Below are positions 43,521 through 52,161 of a stretch of DNA of 64,000 nucleotides, one piece after another. Positions within the stretch are counted from its first letter, which is position 1; each line of letters begins with the position of its first letter. Location: positions 124,001-188,000 of the forward strand of contig JAXJZF010000002.1 in assembly GCA_036306585.1 (NCBI GenBank). Direction: 5' to 3'. A program made the translations under genes and the position numbers. Source of the stretch: Aphodovivens sp036306585 (GTDB lineage Bacteria; Actinomycetota; Coriobacteriia; Coriobacteriales; Eggerthellaceae). A model generated the notes under the pieces. That model was not told the DNA's origin. It saw only the letters and a program-made list of their open reading frames with translations, and made no database searches.

Positions 43521-46409
43521 ATGGGTCAGAACGCCATCGTCATCAAAGGTGCTCGCGAGCATAACCTGAAGAACATCGATATCACCATCCCGCGTGACAA
43601 GCTGGTGGTCATCACCGGCCTTTCCGGCAGCGGGAAATCGTCCCTTGCGTTCGACACCATGTACGCCGAGGGCCAACGCCGCTATGTGGAAAGTCTTTCC
43701 AGCTACGCGCGCATGTTCCTGGGGCAGATGCAGAAGCCCGATCTGGACAGCATCGACGGCCTTTCGCCGGCGGTGTCCATTGACCAGAAGACCACCAGCC
43801 GCAATCCCCGATCCACCGTGGGCACTACCACGGAAATCTACGATTACCTGCGTCTTCTGTATGCGCGCGTGGGCATTCCCCATTGTCCGGAGTGCGGACG
43901 CCCCATCATGAAGCAGACCACCGACCAGGTGACCGATTCCATCTTGGCGTTGGCTCCCGGCTCGAAGGCTATCATCATGGCCCCGATCGTTACCGGCCGC
44001 AAAGGCGAGTTCACCAAGCTGTTCGCGGACTTGGCACACGAGGGTTTCAGCCGTGTGCGCATCGATGGGGAAGTGGTGCGCTTGGACGGCGAGCCGCGCA
44101 CGCTCAATAAGAAGATCAAGCATTTCATCGATGTGGTAGTGGACCGCGTGCAGCTGAAGGAAGGCGCCACCAGCCGCATCGCCGAGGCGGTGGAGCTGGC
44201 AACGAAACTGGCGGACGGGCGCGTGCTGGTGCAGGTGCTCGGCGACGACGGCAAGCCGCTCGGTGACGGCGGCCATACCTCGTCAGGCGCCACCGGCGGG
44301 TTGGCGGAAGGCGAGCATATATTCTCGCTGGCGTTGGCGTGCCCCGAGCACGGCCATTCCATGGATGAGCTGCAGCCCCGCGATTTCTCGTTCAACGCCC
44401 CCTATGGCGCCTGCCCCGACTGCCTGGGCATCGGCAGTCGCGAGGAGGTTGACCCCAGCCTGGTCATTCCCGATCCGTCGCTGTCCATTGCGGCAGGGGC
44501 GCTGGCCCCGTTCAAAACCGGCAACTACTATCCGCAGGTGCTGCGCGCGGTATGCAAGCATCTGGGTGCGTCGCCCGACACCCCGTGGGAGGACCTGCCG
44601 AAGAAGGTGCGCGACGGCATCTTGAACGGCTTGGGCAAGGAGAAGGTGCGCGTCGACTACGTGACCGTCGACAAGCGCGAGACCTACTGGTACATCGAGT
44701 GGGAGGGCGCGCTGGCGGCGGTGATGCATCGCTACCAGGAGGCGCAAAGCGACACGCAGCGCGAGCGCTTGCAGAGCTATTTCGCCATCGTGCCGTGCCA
44801 GACCTGCCACGGCAAGCGCCTCAAGCCTGAGATCCTGGCCGTCACGGTGGGCGGCAAATCCATCCACGACGTGTGCGAGATGAGCGCGAAGGATTCGCTC
44901 GAGTTCTTCGAGGGGCTTTCCTTCACCGGACAGCAGGAGGTCATTGCCGGTCCCATCGTCAAGGAGATCAAGGCGCGCCTGCGCTTTTTGGTGGACGTCG
45001 GCCTGGATTACCTCACGCTTGAGCGCGCCACCGCGACGCTATCCGGTGGCGAAGCGCAGCGCATTCGCCTGGCGACGCAGATCGGCGCCGGCTTGATGGG
45101 TGTGCTCTACATCCTGGACGAGCCCTCCATCGGCTTGCATCAACGCGATAACGAGCGCCTCATCGCCACGCTTGAGCGCCTGCGCGATCTAGGCAACACC
45201 GTCGTGGTGGTGGAGCATGACGAAGACACCATCCGCAGCGCCGATTTCGTGGTGGACATGGGGCCGGGCGCTGGCGAGCACGGCGGAGAAGTGGTCGCCA
45301 TCGGCACGCCTGAGGAGGTAGCAGCGACCGAAGGGTCGCTCACGGCCGACTATTTGAGCGGGCGCCGTAAGATCGAGGTGCCCAAGGAGCGCCGTCATCC
45401 CAAGCGTGGGTGCCTGAAGCTCACCGGCGCCAAGGAGAACAACCTGAAGAATGTCACGTTGCAGGTGCCCTTCGGCACGCTGACCGTGGTCACGGGCGTG
45501 TCCGGCTCGGGGAAGAGCTCGCTTGTCACCGACACGTTGGCGCCTGCTTTGGCGAATCGTGTGAACCATGCGCATCGCCGCACGGGCGCCTACCGCAAGA
45601 TCACCGGGCTTGAGAATATCGACAAGGTGATCAACATCGATCAGAGCCCCATCGGGCGCACCCCGCGTTCGAACCCGGCAACCTATATAGGGCTGTGGGA
45701 TGATATCCGCCAGCTGTTCGCCAGCACGCAGGAGGCCAAGGCCCGTGGCTACAGCCCCGGCCGCTTCAGCTTCAACGTGAACGGTGGGCGCTGCGAGGCG
45801 TGCAAGGGCGACGGCCAGATCAAGATTGAGATGCATTTCTTGCCTGACGTGTACGTGCCGTGCGAGGTGTGCGGCGGCGCACGCTACAACCGCGAAACGC
45901 TGCAGGTGACCTATCGCGGTAAGAACATCTCCGAGGTGCTGGACATGACGGTGGAGGACGCTCTGGCGTTCTTCGAGAACATCCCGAGCATCAAGCGCAA
46001 GCTGCAGACGCTGTTCGACGTAGGCCTGGGATACATTCGCTTAGGGCAGCCTGCTACCACCCTCTCCGGAGGCGAAGCTCAGCGCGTGAAACTGGCAAGC
46101 GAGCTGCAACGACGTCAGACGGGCAAGACCTTCTATATCCTGGACGAGCCCACCACGGGCCTGCATTTCGAGGATGTTCGCCAGTTGCTGGTGGTGCTGC
46201 AGCGCTTGGTTGACGCGGGCAACACCGTGCTGGTCATCGAGCATAACCTGGACGTCATCAAATGCGCCGATCACATCATCGATCTAGGGCCGGAAGGCGG
46301 CGAGCGCGGTGGCACCATCGTCGCCGAGGGCACGCCCGAGGAGGTCGCCCAGGCGGAAGGCAGCTACACCGGCAAGTTCCTCCGATGCATGCTGGGGATG
46401 GAGGAGTAG
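43521..46409 (+). CDS. uvrA: Excinuclease ABC subunit A
   Basis: 962 aa DNA damage sensor of nucleotide excision repair. First ATPase half: GLSGSGKSSLAFDT (Walker A), insertion with CPECGRPI (UvrB-interacting region), zinc site ACPDCLGIG, and LSGGEAQRIRLATQIG; second half: GVSGSGKSSLV, zinc site CEACKGDG...CEVCGGARYN, LSGGEAQRVKLASEL and LDEPTTGLHFEDV. ATG 43521 behind GAAGGGAAG; an upstream in-frame start at 43446 adds non-family residues. No uvrB or uvrC adjacent. Confidence 0.96.
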   Translation: MGQNAIVIKGAREHNLKNIDITIPRDKLVVITGLSGSGKSSLAFDTMYAEGQRRYVESLSSYARMFLGQMQKPDLDSIDGLSPAVSIDQKTTSRNPRSTVGTTTEIYDYLRLLYARVGIPHCPECGRPIMKQTTDQVTDSILALAPGSKAIIMAPIVTGRKGEFTKLFADLAHEGFSRVRIDGEVVRLDGEPRTLNKKIKHFIDVVVDRVQLKEGATSRIAEAVELATKLADGRVLVQVLGDDGKPLGDGGHTSSGATGGLAEGEHIFSLALACPEHGHSMDELQPRDFSFNAPYGACPDCLGIGSREEVDPSLVIPDPSLSIAAGALAPFKTGNYYPQVLRAVCKHLGASPDTPWEDLPKKVRDGILNGLGKEKVRVDYVTVDKRETYWYIEWEGALAAVMHRYQEAQSDTQRERLQSYFAIVPCQTCHGKRLKPEILAVTVGGKSIHDVCEMSAKDSLEFFEGLSFTGQQEVIAGPIVKEIKARLRFLVDVGLDYLTLERATATLSGGEAQRIRLATQIGAGLMGVLYILDEPSIGLHQRDNERLIATLERLRDLGNTVVVVEHDEDTIRSADFVVDMGPGAGEHGGEVVAIGTPEEVAATEGSLTADYLSGRRKIEVPKERRHPKRGCLKLTGAKENNLKNVTLQVPFGTLTVVTGVSGSGKSSLVTDTLAPALANRVNHAHRRTGAYRKITGLENIDKVINIDQSPIGRTPRSNPATYIGLWDDIRQLFASTQEAKARGYSPGRFSFNVNGGRCEACKGDGQIKIEMHFLPDVYVPCEVCGGARYNRETLQVTYRGKNISEVLDMTVEDALAFFENIPSIKRKLQTLFDVGLGYIRLGQPATTLSGGEAQRVKLASELQRRQTGKTFYILDEPTTGLHFEDVRQLLVVLQRLVDAGNTVLVIEHNLDVIKCADHIIDLGPEGGERGGTIVAEGTPEEVAQAEGSYTGKFLRCMLGMEE

Positions 46410-46986
46410 CCTAGCGGCGGTTTCGATGCGTGTTCTATGATGCTTCATCGAATTGGCCGCGTTCCGCGATAGCAACTAAACAGGGCCTTGAGCAGGCAGG
46501 GAGGCGAAGTGGAAAAACGCGCTTCGCAATTCGCCCGAGCTTCTATATGAGTAAGCTAATGCAACGTGTTCGTCTCGGTTATTGTGAAGCTGCGCAGAGA
46601 CAAGATCGGTGGCGTGCATGGCGCAGGACCGAGCGGTGCAAAAGGCGCGGCGCGAAACACTGACGTTTGGCCATGAGCTCCTGCCTATGGGCGACGAGAA
46701 GAGACGGATTATGAACGGGCTTTGCCGTTTCTGCACAATGAAACGACGTGTTGGCCTGCTTCGAAGCATCGTTTCCAGCTATTCCTGTCGGAGCCAGCCA
46801 AAAACCCTGCCGGAATGGAATCGCCTTTGCCTCTGCCGTTCAGCTTGCTTTATGTCGTTTGCCGGCGTGGGGCGATCCCGATCGCGGGCTTCGCTATAAT
46901 TCCGGTTGAACATTCTACTCTGCCTTGCGTCTGCGCGTCGCGGGCTGGCGGGGCTAACAAGGATAGCGAACATCAAGGAGCAGTCC
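46410..46986. other. 577-base non-coding stretch between uvrA and ffh
   Basis: Unusually long for this dense region. Open frames inside (for example 46430-46663 plus, 46476-46769 minus) lack ribosome sites and family resemblance. No SRP RNA, tRNA or terminator with T-run was recognised. The last 100 bases contain the probable ffh promoter. It could be decayed coding sequence or hold an unrecognised small RNA. Confidence 0.5.
46895..46900 (+). promoter_or_regulatory. -10 element upstream of ffh
   Basis: Perfect TATAAT, 87 bases before ffh. The -35 position (GCGATC) is a poor match, so only the -10 is called. Confidence 0.5.
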
Positions 46987-48405
46987 ATGCTTGAAAATCT
47001 TTCCAACCGCTTGCAGAGCATCTTTTCGGGTCTGCGCGGGAAGGGCCGCCTCACCGAGGACGATATCAATTCCGCCATGCGCGAGATCCGCCTGGCGTTG
47101 CTGGAAGCCGACGTCAACTTCAAGGTGGTGAAGGAATTCATCGCCCGCACCAAGGAGCGCTGCCTTACCGCCGAGGTCATGGATTCGCTCACGCCTGCGC
47201 AGAACGTGGTGAAGATCGTCATGGACGAGCTCACCGAGTTGCTCGGCCGCGACCAGGCGAAACTTACGCTGGCTCCCAACCGCATTCCCAACGTCATCAT
47301 GCTGGTAGGTTTGCAGGGTTCTGGCAAAACCACTGCTGCGGCAAAGCTGGCTTACCGCTTGAAACAGCGGAAGCACAGCCCCCTTTTGGTGGCGTGCGAC
47401 GTGTACCGCCCGGCGGCAGCCGATCAGTTGGAGACGCTCGGCGGCGAGATCGGCGTGCGCGTGTACCGCGGCGACGGCAAGGATCCGGTCAAGATCGCGA
47501 AGGAGGGCGTGCGGGATGCTATCGACAACCTGCGCGATATTGTCATCGTCGACACGGCGGGCCGCCTGCATGTTGACGAGGAGATGATGCAAGAAGCCCA
47601 GACCATCAAAGAGGCGGTCGATCCCGACCAGGTCCTGATGGTGGTTGATGCCATGACCGGCCAGGATGTGGTGAACGTTGCGGGCGCCTTCGCCGAGCGC
47701 GTCGATTTCGACGGCGTGATCATGTCGAAGATGGACGGAGACGCTCGCGGCGGCGGCGCGCTTTCCATCAAACAGGTCACCGGCAAGCCCATTATGTTCA
47801 CGAGCTCCGGCGAGAAGCCTGATTCTCTGGAAGAGTTCCATCCCGACCGCATGGCCAAGCGCATCCTGGGGATGGGCGATGTCATCAGCCTTATCGAATC
47901 CGCCGTGCGCGTGCAGCAGGAAGAGGAAGAAGCGGAGATCGCCGAGCATCTGGCGAAAAGCGAGCTCACCCTGGATGACTTCATCGAGATGAACCGCCAA
48001 GTGCGCAAGATGGGCGGTATCGCCAAGCTCATCTCCGCCCTTCCAGGCGGCGACAAGGCTATGGCGTCCGGGCAGGTGGACGAGAACGCGCTCGATCACA
48101 TGGAGGTGATCATCCACTCCATGACCAAGCAAGAGCGCGCTAAACCCGACATCCTCAACGGAAGCCGCCGCGCCCGCATCGCACGCGGCGCCGGCGTCAC
48201 CGTCACCGACGTCAACCAAGTCATCAAGAAGTTCAACGAGACTAAGAAGATGATGAAGAAGATGATGCCGGCCGCCCAGGATATGCTCGCCGGACGCGGT
48301 AAGAAGGGGAAGAAGGGGAAGAAAGGCCGTCGTCGTGGCTTCCCGGGTATGCCCGGCCTTAAGATGTCGGATCTCAAGAAACTCCAGGATATGATGGAAA
48401 AGTAG
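46987..48405 (+). CDS. ffh: Signal recognition particle GTPase Ffh
   Basis: 472 aa. Binds signal sequences at the ribosome with SRP RNA and docks to FtsY. N domain 1-95, G domain with GLQGSGKTT (108-116), DVYRPAAADQL, DTAGRLHVDEE and MDGDARGGGAL, then the methionine-rich M domain (MKKMMPAAQDMLAGRGKKGKKGKKGRRRGFPGMPG in parts). ATG 46987 after AAGGAGCAG; an earlier in-frame ATG at 46906 is rejected. First gene of a translation/export cluster. Confidence 0.96.
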   Translation: MLENLSNRLQSIFSGLRGKGRLTEDDINSAMREIRLALLEADVNFKVVKEFIARTKERCLTAEVMDSLTPAQNVVKIVMDELTELLGRDQAKLTLAPNRIPNVIMLVGLQGSGKTTAAAKLAYRLKQRKHSPLLVACDVYRPAAADQLETLGGEIGVRVYRGDGKDPVKIAKEGVRDAIDNLRDIVIVDTAGRLHVDEEMMQEAQTIKEAVDPDQVLMVVDAMTGQDVVNVAGAFAERVDFDGVIMSKMDGDARGGGALSIKQVTGKPIMFTSSGEKPDSLEEFHPDRMAKRILGMGDVISLIESAVRVQQEEEEAEIAEHLAKSELTLDDFIEMNRQVRKMGGIAKLISALPGGDKAMASGQVDENALDHMEVIIHSMTKQERAKPDILNGSRRARIARGAGVTVTDVNQVIKKFNETKKMMKKMMPAAQDMLAGRGKKGKKGKKGRRRGFPGMPGLKMSDLKKLQDMMEK

Positions 48406-48411
48406 AGCATC

Positions 48412-48440
48412 TTGCAAAAACGGGTCGATGAACGTACAAT
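48412..48440 (+). promoter_or_regulatory. Promoter of the rpsP operon
   Basis: TTGCAA (48412-48417), 17-base spacer, TACAAT (48435-48440), giving an approximately 80-base leader before rpsP. Confidence 0.75.
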
Positions 48441-48528
48441 TAGCAACTGCTGTTTAAGCGGATCGGGTTGCACGATTCGCAACCTGCATATAAGAGTAAT
48501 GATATGAAAAGCAAAAGGAGTCGTTTTC

Positions 48529-48774
48529 ATGGCAGTGAAGATTCGCCTGGCCCGTCATGGTGCTAAGAAGCGTCCGTATTACCGCGTTATCATCGCCGAT
48601 TCCCGCGCCCCGCGCGACGGTCGTTTCATCGACGAGGTTGGCCGTTACAACCCCTGTGTCGATCCTGCGATGGTGCAGCTCGACATGGAGAAGGTTGACC
48701 AGTGGATCGCCAATGGCGCCCAGCCGACCGACACCGTCGCCCGTCTGATCAAGCAGGCTCGCGAGAACGCGTAG
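48529..48774 (+). CDS. rpsP: 30S ribosomal protein S16
   Basis: 81 aa, complete. VKIRLARHGAKKRPYYRVIIADSRAPRDGRFIDEVGRYNP is the S16 signature; small-subunit assembly protein. AAAAGGAG before ATG. Start of rpsP-khpA-rimM-trmD, a conserved order. Confidence 0.97.
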   Translation: MAVKIRLARHGAKKRPYYRVIIADSRAPRDGRFIDEVGRYNPCVDPAMVQLDMEKVDQWIANGAQPTDTVARLIKQARENA

Positions 48775-48779
48775 CCGAC

Positions 48780-49034
48780 ATGTCCGAGCAAACGGATAAC
48801 ATCGTAGGCCTGGTCGAGGCCATCGTCATGCCGCTCATTGAGCACGCGGACGATTTCGAGGTCTCCGCGCAGGAGCACGAAGACGGTTCCATCTTGATCG
48901 AGATGCGCGTAAACGAAGAGGATGCCGGTAAGGTGATCGGCCGTCAGGGGCGTATCATCAAGTCCATCCGCACCCTCGCGCGCGCTGCTGCCGCCCGCAC
49001 CGGCGCGCATGTGGATGTGGAGCTTCTCGACTAA
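48780..49034 (+). CDS. khpA: KH-domain RNA-binding protein KhpA
   Basis: 84 aa single KH domain with the GKVIGRQGRIIKSIRTL motif (GxxG loop) that binds single-stranded RNA. In other Gram-positives KhpA pairs with KhpB/Jag and affects cell size and small-RNA biology. Five bases after rpsP; the next gene's ATG abuts its stop. Confidence 0.93.
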   Translation: MSEQTDNIVGLVEAIVMPLIEHADDFEVSAQEHEDGSILIEMRVNEEDAGKVIGRQGRIIKSIRTLARAAAARTGAHVDVELLD

Positions 49035-49550
49035 ATGCGCGAATGGGCTGATATCGCCGTTTTGGCGAAGGCTAGGAATTTGCAGGGAGGGTTCGTCGTG
49101 CGCAGCACGGCGGGCCTTCCTTTTTTGCTGGAAACGGGTATGGAAGTGGCGTTCGTACCGCCCGTGCTCGATGCGCCGCGCCGTGCGGTGGTAATCGACA
49201 TCCAGCAGCAGGGCGGCGACACCGTCGTGTTCTTCGACCAAGTCGCCGACCGGACCATCGCCGAGATGCTCGCCGGATGCCATTGCCTCGTGCGGCACGC
49301 CGATCTCCCCGAAGACGCCTTGCTGGCGACCGCCGGATTGGTGGGGTGGTTGGCAAACGACCGGGAAGCCGGGTTCGAAGGCACGGTGAGCGACGTCCTG
49401 GAACACCCCGGGCAGGCGCTATTGCAGCTTTCGGGCGAGGACGGCAAGACCGTGCTTATCCCGCTGGTGGACGAATTTATCGTCGAAGTCGACGAGGAAC
49501 ATCGTCGCATCGAGCTGTCCGCTCCGTGCGGCTTGTACGATTTGCAATGA
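49035..49550 (+). CDS. rimM: Ribosome maturation factor RimM
   Basis: 171 aa. Acts on 30S head assembly with S19. N-terminal RimM barrel and C-terminal PRC barrel (GLVGWLANDREAGFEGTVSDVLEHPGQALLQL, IPLVDEFIVEVDEEHRRIEL in part), the latter ending as in the family (DxFIxxVDxxxxxIxV). The N-terminal domain is divergent, as is common in Actinomycetota. ATG directly follows the khpA stop, so translation is coupled. Confidence 0.85.
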   Translation: MREWADIAVLAKARNLQGGFVVRSTAGLPFLLETGMEVAFVPPVLDAPRRAVVIDIQQQGGDTVVFFDQVADRTIAEMLAGCHCLVRHADLPEDALLATAGLVGWLANDREAGFEGTVSDVLEHPGQALLQLSGEDGKTVLIPLVDEFIVEVDEEHRRIELSAPCGLYDLQ

Positions 49551-49590
49551 TCATGGGCGGCTGTCCGCCGCAATGCGAGAGGACCGGCGC

Positions 49591-50376
49591 ATGCTGATCG
49601 AATCCCTTTCCACGTTTCCCCATATGTATGATTCGGTAATGGGCTCGTCGATGATGCGCATCGCCCAGGAAAAGGGGATCCTCCAGTTCAAGGCACACGA
49701 TCTGCGCGATTGGACGCATGATCGCCATCGCACCACCGACGATGAGCCGTATGGTGGCGGCTCCGGCTTGGTCATGAAATGCGAGCCTATTTTCGAGGCA
49801 TATCGGGCGATAACCTCAGATGGGCCGGGTGCTGCCCGCGATGTTGCCGGCTCCGACGCTGCCTCTTCCCCAAAACCCCATGTCATTTTTCTCGCTCCGG
49901 GCGGGCGCACCTTCGACGATGCCTTGGCCTGCAGGTTGGCTGGCGAAGACCGCTTGCTATTCGTTTGCGGCCATTACGAGGGAATCGACGAAAGAGCGTA
50001 CGCTTTGGCCGACACCGTCATCTCGTTGGGTGACTACGTGCTCACCAGCGGCGAGCTTGCCAGCATGGTGGTGATCGATGCGGTGGTGCGCAAGCTGCCC
50101 GGTGTGCTGGGCGCTCCCGACGGCGCTTCCGATGAGAGCTTCGCCGATGGTTTGCTGGAGTATCCCCAGTACACGCGCCCTGCCGATTTTGAAGGGATGG
50201 AGGTTCCCTCCATCCTCCTTTCGGGCAACCATGCTGCCATCGCGCAATGGCGCCGAGAGCAAAGCCTCGCCCGGACGGCGCGCTTGCGCCCCGATTTGCT
50301 TGAAGGCGCGCCCCTCACCGATGCCGACCGCGAATTTTTGGATTCTTTTCAGATGGATGGGGAAGCCCCTGTATAA
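49591..50376 (+). CDS. trmD: tRNA (guanine(37)-N1)-methyltransferase
   Basis: 261 aa SPOUT enzyme preventing +1 frameshifts. MLIESLSTFPHMYDSVMGSSMMRIA start, LFVCGHYEGIDERAYALADTVISLGDYVLTSGELASMVVIDAV trefoil knot with GDYVLTSGE, and EYPQYTRPADFEGMEVPSILLSGNHAAIAQWRRE at the C-terminus. AGAGGACC before ATG 49591. Between rimM and lepB in the usual rpsP operon. Confidence 0.95.
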   Translation: MLIESLSTFPHMYDSVMGSSMMRIAQEKGILQFKAHDLRDWTHDRHRTTDDEPYGGGSGLVMKCEPIFEAYRAITSDGPGAARDVAGSDAASSPKPHVIFLAPGGRTFDDALACRLAGEDRLLFVCGHYEGIDERAYALADTVISLGDYVLTSGELASMVVIDAVVRKLPGVLGAPDGASDESFADGLLEYPQYTRPADFEGMEVPSILLSGNHAAIAQWRREQSLARTARLRPDLLEGAPLTDADREFLDSFQMDGEAPV

Positions 50377-50524
50377 AGGGGTATTATTATCCGATACGGC
50401 AAAGTTGAGCCTAGGCATGCGCGCAATCGCCCACATCGGGTGCTTCGACGCTACCGCGGCGGATGGCCGCTAGTCTGCCCGAATCGATTTCGCGTTGCAT
50501 GGCGCGGGAAGGAACGCATCGTCA

Positions 50525-51100
50525 ATGAACTCTGGCCAGCACGCTGCGCATGCGCGATCGGGGTTTTTGGGCGGGTTGCTCAAGCTGATCATCCTGGTCG
50601 TCGTCGTCATCTTGATGAGCATCGGCCTCAGGACGTTTGTGTTCCAAGCGTACGAGATCCCATCCGGTTCCATGGAGGAGACCATCCGAACGGGCGATAT
50701 GGTGTTCTCCGAAAAGCTTTCTTATTATTTCCGCGAAGCTGAACCGGGCGACATCGTCACGTTCGAGGACCCACAAGTGCCTGGCAGGGTACTTATTAAA
50801 CGCGTCATCGCCGTCGGAGGTCAGACCGTGAACATCAACGACGAGGATGGATTGGTGTATGTGGATGGCGTTGCGCTTGACGAACCCTACACCAACGGCC
50901 TGCCTTCATTCCGTTTGGACAATTCCGTTGCCAACGTCACTTACCCCTACATCGTTCCGGAAGGGGAGCTGTGGGTGATGGGGGACAACCGTACCAATTC
51001 GCAGGATTCCCGTTATTTCGGATCCATCGACGCCGATACCGTCACCGGCCACGGCGTGCTGATCTATTGGCCGCTGGACCATTTCGGTCTTTTGGAGTAG
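50525..51100 (+). CDS. lepB: Signal peptidase I
   Basis: 191 aa membrane serine protease that removes signal peptides. One helix (about 19-36), catalytic Ser49 in IPSGSMEETI and Lys92 in VLIKRVIAVGGQ, and GDNRTNSQDSRYFG. GGAAGGA lies 11 bases before ATG 50525, slightly far; a TTG ten codons upstream is the alternative. Follows trmD, where rplS is often found in other genomes. Confidence 0.93.
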   Translation: MNSGQHAAHARSGFLGGLLKLIILVVVVILMSIGLRTFVFQAYEIPSGSMEETIRTGDMVFSEKLSYYFREAEPGDIVTFEDPQVPGRVLIKRVIAVGGQTVNINDEDGLVYVDGVALDEPYTNGLPSFRLDNSVANVTYPYIVPEGELWVMGDNRTNSQDSRYFGSIDADTVTGHGVLIYWPLDHFGLLE

Positions 51101-51177
51101 GGCGACGCTTTTCGGTGAAAGATTGCAAGGAGAATCGACCGCGCGTGCGGTCTGGGATAAGCAGGATAAGGAGAACA

Positions 51178-52161
51178 ATGGCAGTCGAAACTTCCGTTGC
51201 GGATGCGCAGGGCGCCAAACAAGATGCCCCGACGTTCCAAGACGTCATCATGAACCTTCAGCGCTACTGGGCCGACCAGGGCTGCGTCGTGATGCAGCCT
51301 TACGACAACGAGGTGGGCGCGGGCACGTTCCATACGGCCACCACATTGCGTGCATTGGGCCCTTCGACGTGGCGCACCGCTTACGTGCAGCCTTCGCGCC
51401 GCCCGACCGACGGCCGCTACGGCGAGAACCCCAACCGCCTGCAGCATTATTATCAGTTCCAAGTGTTGTTGAAGCCCTCGCCCGACAACGTTCAGGATCT
51501 GTATCTTAACAGCTTGCGCGCCATAGGCGTCAATGTCGAGGAGCACGATGTTCGCTTCGTCGAGGACGATTGGGAAAGCCCGACGCTAGGCGCCTGGGGC
51601 CTTGGCTGGGAAGTGTGGATCGACGGCATGGAGGTGACGCAGTTCACCTACTTCCAACAGGTGGGCGGCTTCGAATGCGATCCGGTGCCCTCCGAGATCA
51701 CCTACGGTCTGGAGCGCCTGACCATGTACATCCAGGGTGTGGATTCTGTTTATGACATCGTGTGGAGCCGCGGCGACGACGGTACGGTGTTCACCTACGG
51801 CGACGTGTTCCTGGAAAACGAGCGCGAGTTCTCGGCTTACAACTTCGAGGTGGCGGATACCGAGTTCTTGTTCGGCGAGTTCGATCGCTACGAAGCCGAG
51901 TGCAACCGCACGCTGGAAGCGGGCCTCCCCTTGCCGGCATATGATTACGTTCTGAAGTGCAGCCATGCGTTTAATCTGCTGGATGCGCGCGGCGTTATCT
52001 CCGCCACCGAGCGCATGGGTTACATCCTGCGCGTGCGTACTATCGCCAAGGCATGCTGCGCAAGCTATTTGAAGACGGTTGCGGCAGAAGGCGCGACGGG
52101 ATATCAGCGCGATGCCGCGCCGGCCTCCGCTGAGGGGAAGGAGGCTTTCGATGGCGAGTAA
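51178..52161 (+). CDS. glyQ: Glycyl-tRNA synthetase alpha subunit
   Basis: 327 aa catalytic subunit of the tetrameric GlyRS. FQDVIMNLQRYWADQGCVVMQPYDNEVGAGTFHTATTLRALGP and EVWIDGMEVTQFTYFQQVGGF in the active-site core. AAGGAG 4 bases before ATG. Overlaps glyS by 11 bases. No T-box leader: only 77 bases separate it from lepB. The two-subunit form is bacterial and unlike most Actinomycetota. Confidence 0.96.
   Translation: MAVETSVADAQGAKQDAPTFQDVIMNLQRYWADQGCVVMQPYDNEVGAGTFHTATTLRALGPSTWRTAYVQPSRRPTDGRYGENPNRLQHYYQFQVLLKPSPDNVQDLYLNSLRAIGVNVEEHDVRFVEDDWESPTLGAWGLGWEVWIDGMEVTQFTYFQQVGGFECDPVPSEITYGLERLTMYIQGVDSVYDIVWSRGDDGTVFTYGDVFLENEREFSAYNFEVADTEFLFGEFDRYEAECNRTLEAGLPLPAYDYVLKCSHAFNLLDARGVISATERMGYILRVRTIAKACCASYLKTVAAEGATGYQRDAAPASAEGKEAFDGE

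Noticed and set aside
46410..46986. SRP RNA gene upstream of ffh
   Set aside because: I looked for the conserved SRP RNA apical motif (GGAAG/AGCAG-type) and did not find it.
51101..51177. Glycine T-box or riboswitch before glyQ
   Set aside because: Only 77 bases separate lepB and glyQ, too short for a T-box, and no terminator/antiterminator pair is seen.
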